The notes: a model not told the origin generated them from the sequence alone. DNA of 16,715 nt from Woeseiaceae bacterium (GCA_013138675.1 WTCH01000217.1:1-16715); one strand, 5' to 3'. Shown: positions 1-7,168, numbered from the stretch's first letter. Program-made: numbers and translations.

Positions 1-231
1 ACCGAGGGTGAGGCCGAGGGCGTGATAGAACAAGTTGGTGTTTCAGAAGCACCCGTGGAGACAACTATTGCGGATGGCGATGAACTTATCTGTAGGAGGG
101 AGAAATTAACCGGGTCACGTATTGCGACAACAGTATGCCTCACGCGTGCGGAGAGGGACAAGATACAAGAGGACTCTCAAAGCTATATCGAAGCCGGCAA
201 GAGGAGTCCAGGGTCAAACCCCTCCCAATAG
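1..231 (+). CDS. Small Cys-containing hypothetical protein, 5' end cut by the window
   Basis: The reading frame is open from base 1 to a TAG at 229-231, so the true start probably lies outside the window; a GTG at 22 is the first possible start inside it. The visible C-terminal part holds the segment ICRREKLTGSRIATTVC followed by an acidic/polar helix (LTRAERDKIQEDSQSYIEAG). I have the impression that small, usually exported gammaproteobacterial proteins share this CRRx-TGSR-VC pattern, with two cysteines able to form a disulfide, but I cannot name a family or a function. A signal peptide, if any, would be upstream of the window. Codon usage looks normal for the region, and no competing frame encodes anything recognisable. 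What follows is a non-coding stretch without a clear terminator. Being a real gene is likely; its role is unknown. Confidence 0.55.
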   Translation, partial: TEGEAEGVIEQVGVSEAPVETTIADGDELICRREKLTGSRIATTVCLTRAERDKIQEDSQSYIEAGKRSPGSNPSQ

Positions 232-423
232 CGCCAATAGCAGCCTTCTCTCAGAGTAGGATCACAATCCCGATTGCCTCGATTGTTGCGGTTGGGACGC
301 GCATCTGACCCTGATTTTGAGACCTTCGCATCATAGCGACCGCTTTCGGTGAAAGCAGACACTTGGCGTTCCCGCGGAAACATACTCGAAGCTAGTTTAG
401 GTAAACGACGTAAGTGAGCCGTC
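232..423. other. Non-coding stretch with an inverted repeat
   Basis: No convincing gene is seen here. A 66-codon minus-strand frame crosses it (383 down to 183) but overlaps the C-terminal codons of the left-edge gene and resembles nothing I know. The stretch contains the 8-base sequence CAGGGTCA (209-216), just inside the upstream gene, and its inverted copy TGACCCTG (306-313). It also contains a hairpin-forming sequence at 338-360. No promoter with good -35 and -10 boxes was identified. Confidence 0.5.
338..360 (-). repeat. Imperfect inverted repeat / small hairpin
   Basis: Read on the minus strand, GTCTGCTTTC and GAAAGCGGTC flank an ACC loop. Nine of ten positions can pair in RNA, counting one U-G pair, with one U-U mismatch. 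On the plus strand the pairing is weaker because the wobble becomes a C-A mismatch, so an RNA structure, if any, would belong to a leftward transcript. It lies about 115 bases beyond the stop of the leftward phosphodiesterase gene. There is no T-run, so it does not look like an intrinsic terminator; it may be a dispersed intergenic repeat. Confidence 0.4.
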
Positions 424-465
424 GCCCGCTGGCCAGGCCCCCCTTGAGGGGAGGCGGGCTCCTAC
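424..465 (-). repeat. REP-like palindromic element with GTAG head
   Basis: On the minus strand a GTAG tetranucleotide (465-462) is followed within three bases by an imperfect palindrome. Its outer arms are GCCCGC (459-454) and GCGGGC (429-424), and an inner CCCC-TCAA-GGGG hairpin lies at 451-440. A GTAG head followed by an imperfect palindrome is the known layout of REP elements mobilised by RAYT transposases. The element sits 11 bases past the stop codon of the leftward phosphodiesterase gene, a typical REP position between genes or after operons. It could also help stabilise the 3' end of that transcript, but there is no T-run, so it is not a standard terminator. Only one copy is visible here, so the repeat nature is inferred. 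Confidence 0.45.
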
Positions 466-475
466 AGGTGGGCTG

Positions 476-1243
476 TCACACAGTCAGGATGGTTCCGGCT
501 GACAGCATCTTGATATTTTTTCCCGGTATCGCTTTGCTGACCTGTTCCATGATTCGGCCTTCTTCACCGGGCTTCATGCCCGTCAACCAGATTTCCGGTT
601 CGTGCCGAAGTCGTTTCAGGTCCTTCGCGAGAGTACTGGGACAATAATGACCCGCCTCATTAGCGAGGCGTTCCATTTCATCCGGAAACGACACTTCAAT
701 GACAAGCACCCTCAGGTCGTCGCAAGCATTCAAAACCGGCCACAAGGTCTCATTGGTTTTCGTGTCGCCACTTACAGCAAACACGCCGCCAGAATTCTGC
801 ACCGTGTAGCCGAGTGTAGGGACCGTGTGCATTACGTCGACAGCATAAAAGTCGCGGTGATTGATCGTCACCGTGTCGCCGGGACTGCAAACCTGGTAGC
901 GCAACATCGGATTCCCAGCGGTTGGCAACCTCGCAAAATCCGGCCAGATCACGCCATTGAAGACGTGATCCTGGAGTGCGCGTAATGTTTCTTCGCGAGC
1001 GTACACCGTCAGCGGTGTGGTGAAGTTTTCGTCGAAAACACTGTCGGCGAGCATCGGCAAACCGGCGATATGGTCCAGATGTGCATGTGTCAGGAATACA
1101 TGCCGAATCGAATCGATCTCCTCGAGTTCGAGGTCACCAATGCCTGTGCCGGCATCGATCAATACGTCGTCATCGACCAACATCGCTGATGTACGCGAGC
1201 CGGCGCCGATACCGCCACTACAACCGAGAATTCGAATACGCAT
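476..1243 (-). CDS. Class II 3',5'-cyclic-nucleotide phosphodiesterase, metallo-beta-lactamase fold
   Basis: A 255-residue protein of the metallo-beta-lactamase superfamily. The metal site THAHLDH is at residues 52-58, with further likely ligands H139 (MHTVPTLGY), D160 (SGDT) and H199 (GHYCPSTL). The segments HIAGLPMLADSVF (58-70) and HVFNGVIWPDF (93-103) are characteristic of the class II cAMP/cGMP phosphodiesterase branch (PDEase_II, CpdP-like) rather than of beta-lactamases or glyoxalases. The expected reaction is hydrolysis of 3',5'-cyclic AMP and/or GMP to the 5'-monophosphate with two bound metal ions. No signal peptide is evident at MRIRILGCSGG, which enters the fold at once, so the enzyme is probably cytoplasmic. 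The ATG at 1243 has only a weak ribosome binding site. The gene is divergent from ypjD across 79 bases and stands alone on its strand. No cyclase is encoded in the window, so the nucleotide preferred is not shown. Family assignment is good; substrate is inferred. Confidence 0.85.
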   Translation of the reverse strand: MRIRILGCSGGIGAGSRTSAMLVDDDVLIDAGTGIGDLELEEIDSIRHVFLTHAHLDHIAGLPMLADSVFDENFTTPLTVYAREETLRALQDHVFNGVIWPDFARLPTAGNPMLRYQVCSPGDTVTINHRDFYAVDVMHTVPTLGYTVQNSGGVFAVSGDTKTNETLWPVLNACDDLRVLVIEVSFPDEMERLANEAGHYCPSTLAKDLKRLRHEPEIWLTGMKPGEEGRIMEQVSKAIPGKNIKMLSAGTILTV

Positions 1244-1322
1244 GATGTTGGGGTTCTATTGAACTCCGCCCTGTGGGAAGATTCGTTCAGCGAAACGTTA
1301 GGTCAAGCACCGGTCGGTTTCT
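1244..1322. other. Short divergent intergenic region (phosphodiesterase / ypjD)
   Basis: Seventy-nine bases separate the two divergent starts and should hold promoters for both directions. I could not identify a convincing sigma-70 -35/-10 pair on either strand, nor a clear palindromic operator. Confidence 0.3.
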
Positions 1323-2129
1323 GTGTTTCAAATCACAATTCTTTTGCTGTATCTGTTGGCAGCTGTCGCATTCGCGATGTCTCGATTGCCGAGATTTGCC
1401 AGCCAGGAGCGACTGCTTTTGGCGCTTGCGACAGCATTTGCTGCGATCGGTATCGCAATCCACGGGCAGGATCTGTTTGCACAGATGAATCAGGCCAATG
1501 GACTCAGCGTGTCACTGGCCGGCGCGGTGTCCCTGATCGGCCTGCAACTCGCGTTAATTGGCCTTATTGGCGCGCTCGAACCGACGCTGCGCGGCATGAC
1601 AGCCGGCCTGCTATTTCTTGCCGCTGTCGCGATTATCCCAATGGATATGCAACCCGATGTGCCCGTCACTTTGAATCTCTCGTGGCAGCTGCAGGCCCAC
1701 ATTCTCATAGCGATGTTTGCCTACGGCTTGCTGACAGCCGGCGCTATTGTTGCTGTATACGCACTGATTCAGGATCGTCGTCTCAAGGCAGGCATGCTGT
1801 CCTCCGGAAACCAGCTGTTTGCACCGCTCGAGACAACCGAAAAGATGCTGTTCAGCGTCACCGCCGCAGGTTTCTCGGTGCTTCTGCTGGCCGTGCTTTC
1901 CGGTTTCGCGTTCGTCGAGGACCTGTTCGCGCAGCATCTTGCGCACAAAACTGCTTTCTCACTGCTCGCCTTGCTCCTGTTCGGCATTCTCGTCGCCGGA
2001 CGAGTGTTCGCGGGCTGGCGCGGCAGACGCGCCGTTTACCTGTACCTGTGGGGTTTCGCGTTCCTGTGCATTGCCTACTTTGGGGCACGCTACGTACTCG
2101 AAGAACTTCTAAACCGCAGCTGGGGCTGA
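1323..2129 (+). CDS. ypjD: YpjD/CcsA-like inner-membrane protein
   Basis: A 268-residue integral membrane protein with about eight hydrophobic segments, matching the usual length of E. coli YpjD (about 260) and the CcsA/CcmC/ResC cytochrome c assembly domain. Hallmarks are the segment WQLQAHILIAMFAYGLLTAG (121-140), the motif GWRGRRAVY (231-239) and the C-terminal IAYFGARYVLEELL, all close to E. coli YpjD. Histidines at 47, 126 and 208 are placed like haem-binding histidines of CcsA relatives, but haem binding is not established for YpjD. The start is the GTG at 1323, a weak choice because the Shine-Dalgarno sequence is poor. It is followed 95 bases later by corB on the same strand. In E. coli the order is ffh-ypjD-corB, so this is an ancestral pair; ffh is not next door here. 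The physiological role is uncertain, possibly linked to haem/cytochrome maturation or to the CorB neighbour. Confidence 0.85.
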   Translation: MFQITILLLYLLAAVAFAMSRLPRFASQERLLLALATAFAAIGIAIHGQDLFAQMNQANGLSVSLAGAVSLIGLQLALIGLIGALEPTLRGMTAGLLFLAAVAIIPMDMQPDVPVTLNLSWQLQAHILIAMFAYGLLTAGAIVAVYALIQDRRLKAGMLSSGNQLFAPLETTEKMLFSVTAAGFSVLLLAVLSGFAFVEDLFAQHLAHKTAFSLLALLLFGILVAGRVFAGWRGRRAVYLYLWGFAFLCIAYFGARYVLEELLNRSWG

Positions 2130-2160
2130 CGACGCGCTCTCGAAGCTGCGACGTGAATTC

Positions 2161-2189
2161 TTGACAGCCCGATTGCGTCCTGCTGAACT
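2161..2189 (+). promoter_or_regulatory. Candidate internal promoter upstream of corB
   Basis: A perfect TTGACA -35 hexamer (2161-2166) lies in the gap between ypjD and corB. The hexamer 17 bases further on (TGAACT, 2184-2189) matches TATAAT at only three positions, so the promoter is weak or activator-dependent, if real. Confidence 0.25.
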
Positions 2190-2208
2190 GAGCAAGTGCA
2201 ATATTTTG

Positions 2209-2216
2209 AGGAGGTG
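2209..2216 (+). promoter_or_regulatory. Very strong Shine-Dalgarno of corB, fixing a TTG start
   Basis: AGGAGGTG at 2209-2216 is essentially fully complementary to the 3' end of 16S rRNA and lies 8 bases before the TTG at 2225. It decides the corB start: the nearby ATG at 2232 is in another frame that stops within five codons. Confidence 0.75.
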
Positions 2217-2224
2217 GCCTTTCT

Positions 2225-3505
2225 TTGGGCGATGACGTTCCGCTAGGTGCCCTTATGGGGTTACTCGTCACATTACTCGTACTTTCCGCCTTTTTTTCGG
2301 GCTCGGAAACGGCGTTAATGAGCCTGAATCGCTACCAGCTGCGCCATAAAGCGCGCGAGGGCCATCGCGGCGCTGTGCTCGCGGAACGACTCCTCAAAAG
2401 ACCCGATCGACTGATCGGTCTGATTCTGCTCGGTAATAATCTCGTGAATTTCTCGGCGGCCTCGCTGGTTGCGATCATCGCTCTCAAAATGGGCGGTCAG
2501 CCGGCGGTTGCTCTTGGCACTCTGATATTGACGCTCGTCGTGTTGATCTTCTCGGAGGCCGCCCCGAAGACACTCGCCGCTTTGTACCCGGAACGGCTCG
2601 CGTTTCCGGCAGCATTGATCTATTACCCGTTACTCAAGATCACCTACCCGATTGTCTGGCTGACAAACGTCGCCTCCAATGGTGTCTTGCGCCTGTTTGG
2701 TGTGCGTGGCAGCGACGCGCGGTCGCATTCTCTGTCGCAGGAGGAGTTGCGCACCATCGTGCATGAGGCCGGTAGCCGAATCTCGAACCGATACCGTCGG
2801 ATGTTGATCAGCATTCTTGATCTCGAGAAGGTGACGGTCGATGACGTAATGGTGCCGCACAATGAAATCATTGGCATCGATCTGGACGATGACATCAGTG
2901 ACATCGAACGCATCGTCGAGGAAAGTGAGCACACCCGACTGCCCGTGTACCGCGACAATATCGATCAGGTCGTTGGCATTCTGCATATGCGGCGGCTTGC
3001 GACGCTCGCCCAGCGTTCCTTTGACCAGGATGCCCTGATCGAGCTCCTCGACGAACCCTACTTTGTTCCCGAAGGAACACCGCTAAGCACGCAGCTCGTG
3101 CAATTTCAGCGACGACGCAAGCGCATTGCACTGGTCGTTGATGAATATGGCGACATCCAGGGCATTGTGACACTCGAGGATATTCTCGAAGAGATCGTCG
3201 GTGAATTCACAACTGACCCGGGTGACAACGACGATGATGTCGTCAAAGATGGCGCCAACACGTGGCTCGTCGATGGCACGGCCAATATCCGCGAACTCAA
3301 TCGATCACAGGACTGGGCGCTGCCGACGGACGGGCCGAAGACTGTTAACGGCCTTATCCTGGAGATGCTGGAGACGATCCCGAAACCTCGGACCTGCCTG
3401 AAGATCAACGGCTACCCATTTGAGATCATCGAGTCCGACGACACTCGTATTCGCACCGTGCGCGTAGGACTACGCATCGACGAGAGTACGCCAAACGACG
3501 CTTAA
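2225..3505 (+). CDS. corB: CorB-type DUF21/CBS/CorC_HlyC membrane transporter
   Basis: A 426-residue protein, the same length class as E. coli CorB (formerly YfjD), of the CNNM/CorC magnesium transporter family. Residues 1 to about 190 form the DUF21 transmembrane domain, with FFSGSET (23-29), IGLILLGNNLVN (64-75) and SEAAPKTLAALYPE (110-123). A CBS pair spans about 205-330, including VTVDDVMVPHNEIIGID (203-219), FVPEGTPLSTQLVQFQ (280-295) and DEYGDIQGIVTLEDILEEIV (306-325). The C-terminal CorC_HlyC domain (about 340-420) carries DGTANIRELN. CorB/CorC proteins are known for Mg2+ (and Co2+) transport and resistance, with the CBS pair sensing ATP-Mg in studied homologues; transport direction here is inferred. 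Translation begins at a TTG behind a near-perfect Shine-Dalgarno sequence. The gene follows ypjD and converges on radA, the two stop codons overlapping within TTAA (3502-3505). Confidence 0.92.
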   Translation: MGDDVPLGALMGLLVTLLVLSAFFSGSETALMSLNRYQLRHKAREGHRGAVLAERLLKRPDRLIGLILLGNNLVNFSAASLVAIIALKMGGQPAVALGTLILTLVVLIFSEAAPKTLAALYPERLAFPAALIYYPLLKITYPIVWLTNVASNGVLRLFGVRGSDARSHSLSQEELRTIVHEAGSRISNRYRRMLISILDLEKVTVDDVMVPHNEIIGIDLDDDISDIERIVEESEHTRLPVYRDNIDQVVGILHMRRLATLAQRSFDQDALIELLDEPYFVPEGTPLSTQLVQFQRRRKRIALVVDEYGDIQGIVTLEDILEEIVGEFTTDPGDNDDDVVKDGANTWLVDGTANIRELNRSQDWALPTDGPKTVNGLILEMLETIPKPRTCLKINGYPFEIIESDDTRIRTVRVGLRIDESTPNDA

Positions 3506-4842
3506 AAAGCCTCGTCGAGTGCATCGCGGACGCGCTTGATGCCTGTAACCTCAATACCCTTTGGCGTTTTCTTGGGCATATTTGCGTGCGGAACAAGCGC
3601 GCGCGTGAAACCTTGTTTTGCGGCGGCTGCGATGCGTTCCTCACCAAAGCGAACAGGTCGAATCTCACCGGCCAGGCCGATCTCTCCAAAGCTCACGAGG
3701 CGCTCAGTGCAGGCCTTGTCTCTGAAGCTGGAAACGATGGCGAGTAAGGCAGGCAGATCGACAGCGGTCTCGCCGATGCGCAAACCACCGACCACGTTTA
3801 CGAAAACATCCTCGGGACCGAGTGCCAGCCCTCCGTGGCGTTGCAGAACAGCGAGCAACAACGCGAGACGATTCTGATCAATTCCGGTTGCGAGGCGCTT
3901 TGGGTGTGTCGTTGACCCATCCGCGACCAGCGCCTGAATTTCCACTAACAAAGGTCTGCTGCCTTCCCATGCCACCGTCACGACACTGCCTGGCTCGGCG
4001 ACGGAGTCACGCGATAAGAAAATCGCAGACGGATTGCTGACCTGGCGAAAACCCGTCTCGGTCATGGCAAACACGCCCATTTCACCGCTCGCACCGAAAC
4101 GATTTTTGACCGAACGAATCAGTGTGTACCGGCTGGCCGGATCACTCTCGAAATAAAGCACGGTGTCCACCATATGCTCGACAACCCGCGGCCCCGCAAT
4201 TGCGCCGTCCTTGGTCACATGCCCGATGATGAAGACAGCCACTTCGTTTCGCTTCGCGTACTGGACGACACGCCCGACGCATTGGCGCAATTGAGCGACC
4301 GAACCCGGAGCTGACGGCAGGTCAGAACTCGACATTGTCTGGACGGAATCGATGATCAGTACGTTTGCTGAGCAGGCGGTTGCCTGCTCGAGTACATTCT
4401 CGAGGGACGTGTCAGCAAGCAACTTGAGATCGGATGTCGCCAGGCCAAGGCGTTGGCCACGCTGCCCGATTTGCCGTAGCGACTCCTCGCCCGTCGAGTA
4501 AAGAACCGTAGCACCCGTAGCAAGGCTGGCCGACACTTGCTGCAGTAACGTTGACTTGCCCACACCGGGATCACCGCCGAGCAGAATGACGGCTCCGGGC
4601 ACCAATCCGCCGCCGAGCACCCTGTCGAATTCGGCGAACCCCGTTTCGTGGCGCTCCGCAAAGTCATCCGGCAACTCGTCAAGACTTGCCGCCGTTGCCT
4701 CGGCCCCGCGAGAAGGCCGGGATACTGCAATTCGGGTCTGGGCAAGCGTGTTCCACGCCAGGCAGTCGGGACACTGCCCGGCCCATTTAACGCTGTGTGC
4801 TCCGCACTCCGTACAGACGTACGCCGTTTTTACCTTAGCCAT
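3502..4842 (-). CDS. radA: DNA repair/recombination protein RadA
   Basis: A 446-residue protein, slightly under E. coli RadA (460) and complete. An N-terminal C4 zinc finger uses Cys10, Cys13, Cys24 and Cys27. The RecA-like ATPase core has Walker A GGDPGVGKST (89-98), Walker B VLIID (161-165) and the RadA-specific KNRFG motif (246-250). The C-terminal third is the Lon-protease-like domain (GGLRIGETAVDLPALLAIVSS), which lacks proteolytic function in this family. RadA is a hexameric DnaB-like helicase acting at recombination intermediates, promoting branch migration and processing of stalled forks. The start ATG at 4842 has only a modest upstream GGTT as ribosome binding site, but the following sequence MAKVKTAYVCTECG is exactly the family N-terminus. 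It converges on corB with overlapping stop codons and is divergent from the kinase gene. The alr-dnaB block sits on the other side of the signalling module. Confidence 0.96.
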   Translation of the reverse strand: MAKVKTAYVCTECGAHSVKWAGQCPDCLAWNTLAQTRIAVSRPSRGAEATAASLDELPDDFAERHETGFAEFDRVLGGGLVPGAVILLGGDPGVGKSTLLQQVSASLATGATVLYSTGEESLRQIGQRGQRLGLATSDLKLLADTSLENVLEQATACSANVLIIDSVQTMSSSDLPSAPGSVAQLRQCVGRVVQYAKRNEVAVFIIGHVTKDGAIAGPRVVEHMVDTVLYFESDPASRYTLIRSVKNRFGASGEMGVFAMTETGFRQVSNPSAIFLSRDSVAEPGSVVTVAWEGSRPLLVEIQALVADGSTTHPKRLATGIDQNRLALLLAVLQRHGGLALGPEDVFVNVVGGLRIGETAVDLPALLAIVSSFRDKACTERLVSFGEIGLAGEIRPVRFGEERIAAAAKQGFTRALVPHANMPKKTPKGIEVTGIKRVRDALDEAF

Positions 4843-5048
4843 GGATAACCGATTGTTTTTTAAGTGTTTTTAGACTTTGCGCTGGCAGCAACGGCGACAT
4901 TTCGGACCTGCGTCACATAGCGAGTGCCTTGCAGCCCAATGATAGCACCGCTTCAAGCGGCGTTTATTACATAAAAATGCCAACCCTATCTCATAACGTA
5001 ATCTTACCTTTTCCTATACTTTCGCCCTCGAAAGGGAAATATTAAGCG
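4843..5048. promoter_or_regulatory. Divergent intergenic region between radA and the kinase gene
   Basis: A 206-base region, AT-rich near the kinase side, that must hold promoters for radA (leftward) and the kinase operon (rightward). For the kinase direction TATACT at 5015-5020 is a five-of-six match to a -10 box, but its -35 region (around CATAAC, 4992-4997) is poor. A 13-base palindrome CCGCTT-C-AAGCGG at 4948-4960 could be an operator. For radA no good promoter was found. No small ORF or RNA was recognised. Confidence 0.45.
5015..5020 (+). promoter_or_regulatory. Candidate -10 box of the kinase-phosphatase-FHA operon
   Basis: TATACT matches the sigma-70 consensus at five of six positions and would start transcription near 5027, giving a leader of about 20 bases before the TTG start at 5049. 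The -35 region is weak, so activation or another sigma factor is possible. Confidence 0.35.
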
Positions 5049-7139
5049 TTGAAATCGCAACAAAAACAAAAGCGTAACCGAGTTATCGCGCTGAGCTTCG
5101 TCAGCGTGTTGCTGCTGCTCGTCTATGGGCCGCTGGCGCAGTGGTTTATCGCCGCAGACCGAGTCCTCTACGACCAACTGGCCTCGCACCTGCCAAACAA
5201 GCCGCTCGACAGCGCATTGATTGTCAGCGTTGATCCGTCGAGGACCACCGCAACTGACGTCAGCGCCACCTATGGCCGCATAATCGAAGTCCTCAGTCTC
5301 GCCGGCGTACGGCGAATCGTGATGACCCAACCACCGGAAATCCCCGACGACGAAGATCTGCCTGGCTGGGCTGCCGCAATGAATTCGTCAGTCCCGGTTT
5401 ACACACCAACCCGCCATCGTCTGGCTAATCTCGCGACGCGCGATGGCTTCATCAATGTCACGACAGATGCGGACGGCATCCTGCGACGGGCAGCGTTGTG
5501 GCAGCTTAACAATGGTGTCATGTCACCGTCCCTGCCACTCGCCGTGGCATTCGATAGCGAAGATGCGGCCACACATCACCGCATGTCCAGCGCCGAAGAT
5601 GCAATATTCCTTTCCAACTATGCGGAACTACCACGCATCGAGGTCGACGATTTGTTGAACCCGAATGCGGACAAATCTCCACTGCGCGGCGCAACCGTAT
5701 TTCTTGACTCGTCACCCGCGCTTGTCGGAGCAGTCGCACTGCTGCCGTCGGGCCAGTTTGTCACCCAATCTGAAATTGCAGCGACCCTACTTGCCGATAT
5801 CGAACAGGACAGGACGATTATCGCACCTGCCTGGGTCGCGGCGATGGAGTGGCTGGCACCTGCCCTGCTGGCGATTGTCGCTGTCCTGTTCATGCCCGAC
5901 CGCTCTCGAAAGGACATCATTGTGCTGGCCGGCGTGGCAATTGTCATGCTCTTGCTGCTCGAGACCCTGCTGCTATACGTCCTTCACGTACGCATGGATC
6001 TTGGGCGGCCAATAATGATTTTCGCAGGCGTGGCAATACTGAGCATCTGGCTTGTTGGAGACAACAGGAAAGAAGTTACTGACGCATTCAAAAAGGGTAA
6101 CGACTTTCTCGCGGCAGGCCGGCTTGAGCCGGCGTTTGCCGAATTCCGGCTCTGCCCCCCAACCGAAACTGTCGCGACCGTCATGTACAAACTGTCTCTC
6201 GCCTTTGAAGAGCAAGCCAAGCCCGAGCGCGCCGAAGCCGTGCTGGAGTGGATGAAGCGTACCCAGGGTACGACGACATCCAGTAGTCCGGGCAAGCAGG
6301 ACGCGGTAACAGGTCCACAGCGGCTGGGACGCTATGTCATCGAAAAGCGCATCGGCCGCGGTGCGATGGGTGCTGTGTACCTGGCCAAGGATCCACGCAT
6401 CAATCGACCTGTCGCACTGAAAGTCATTCCTATCGAGAAAGAGTTCGAGGACGAAGAGCTCAGAGAAGCCAGATTGCGCTTCTACCGCGAAGCCGAGTCT
6501 GCAGGCCGCCTTGCGCACCCGAATATTATCACCGTGTTTGACGCGGGCGAGGACAAGGGCCTTGCTTACATCGCCATGGAATACGTACCGGGTATCCCGC
6601 TCAAGAAATTTACGGATCCCCAAAAGTTATTGGCGCCCAAGCGGGCGCTTGAACTGTGCGCATCGACTGCCGAAGCTCTCGACTATGCACACAATCAGGG
6701 TGTCATCCATCGCGATATCAAGCCCGCTAACCTGATGTACAACCCGAAAGAAGGGTCACTGAAAATCACCGACTTCGGCGTTGCTCGAATGACCGACAAC
6801 AACAGCACAAAAACCGGTATCGTCCTTGGCACACCAATGTACATGTCCCCCGAACAGCTCAATGCGGAGGACCTCACGGGCCACTCGGACTTGTTTTCGC
6901 TTGGTGTTACCCTGTACGAACTATTGGCAGGAGAGGTGCCTTTCCAGGCGACGAATATCGCAGTGCTGATGACAAAGATAACGACGGATGATCCGGCGCC
7001 CATATCAAAACGGCGAGCTGGCATTCCGCCTAGCGTGGATACGGTCCTGGCCAAAGCCCTGGCCAAACGACCCGAGGACCGGTTTTCGTGCGGCGCCGAA
7101 ATGGCGATCGCCTTACGCAACTGCGCCCGATATTCGTAG
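5049..7139 (+). CDS. Membrane Ser/Thr protein kinase with CHASE2-like periplasmic sensor
   Basis: A 696-residue Hanks-type kinase. Order: short basic N-terminus, TM1 (about 12-34), periplasmic domain (about 35-262), three TM helices (about 263-282, 290-312, 318-336), a linker of TPR-like helices (about 341-405), then the kinase (about 428-690). One TM, a periplasmic domain and three TMs is the CHASE2 layout; DRVLYDQL (37-44) and DGFINVTTDADGILRRAAL fit that domain weakly. The kinase looks active: Gly loop GRGAMG (436-441), Lys458 in VALK, HRD 554-556 followed by IKPANLM, DFG 575-577, and GTPMYMSPEQ in the activation segment. It should phosphorylate Ser/Thr in the cytoplasm in response to an unknown envelope signal. 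The start is a TTG at 5049 behind AAAGGG (5031-5036), a rather long spacing. A PP2C phosphatase follows after 29 bases and an FHA protein after that, so both are likely partners. The sensor ligand and targets are unknown. Confidence 0.9.
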   Translation: MKSQQKQKRNRVIALSFVSVLLLLVYGPLAQWFIAADRVLYDQLASHLPNKPLDSALIVSVDPSRTTATDVSATYGRIIEVLSLAGVRRIVMTQPPEIPDDEDLPGWAAAMNSSVPVYTPTRHRLANLATRDGFINVTTDADGILRRAALWQLNNGVMSPSLPLAVAFDSEDAATHHRMSSAEDAIFLSNYAELPRIEVDDLLNPNADKSPLRGATVFLDSSPALVGAVALLPSGQFVTQSEIAATLLADIEQDRTIIAPAWVAAMEWLAPALLAIVAVLFMPDRSRKDIIVLAGVAIVMLLLLETLLLYVLHVRMDLGRPIMIFAGVAILSIWLVGDNRKEVTDAFKKGNDFLAAGRLEPAFAEFRLCPPTETVATVMYKLSLAFEEQAKPERAEAVLEWMKRTQGTTTSSSPGKQDAVTGPQRLGRYVIEKRIGRGAMGAVYLAKDPRINRPVALKVIPIEKEFEDEELREARLRFYREAESAGRLAHPNIITVFDAGEDKGLAYIAMEYVPGIPLKKFTDPQKLLAPKRALELCASTAEALDYAHNQGVIHRDIKPANLMYNPKEGSLKITDFGVARMTDNNSTKTGIVLGTPMYMSPEQLNAEDLTGHSDLFSLGVTLYELLAGEVPFQATNIAVLMTKITTDDPAPISKRRAGIPPSVDTVLAKALAKRPEDRFSCGAEMAIALRNCARYS

Positions 7140-7168
7140 AACGGAATAAGAAGACTGGAAACGCATAG

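Noticed and set aside
201..231. A sequence resembling a tRNA T-arm (GGGTCAAACCCC)
   Set aside because: No anticodon or D-arm and no acceptor stem can be formed with the upstream sequence, which is coding.
1259..2164. 301-codon plus-strand frame overlapping ypjD
   Set aside because: The translation is Arg/Ser/Cys-rich without family resemblance; the +1 neighbouring frame encodes the recognisable YpjD protein.
5973..6623. 216-codon minus-strand frame inside the kinase gene
   Set aside because: It is antisense to the kinase linker and N-lobe, shows no recognisable motif, and the plus-strand frame has intact kinase motifs.
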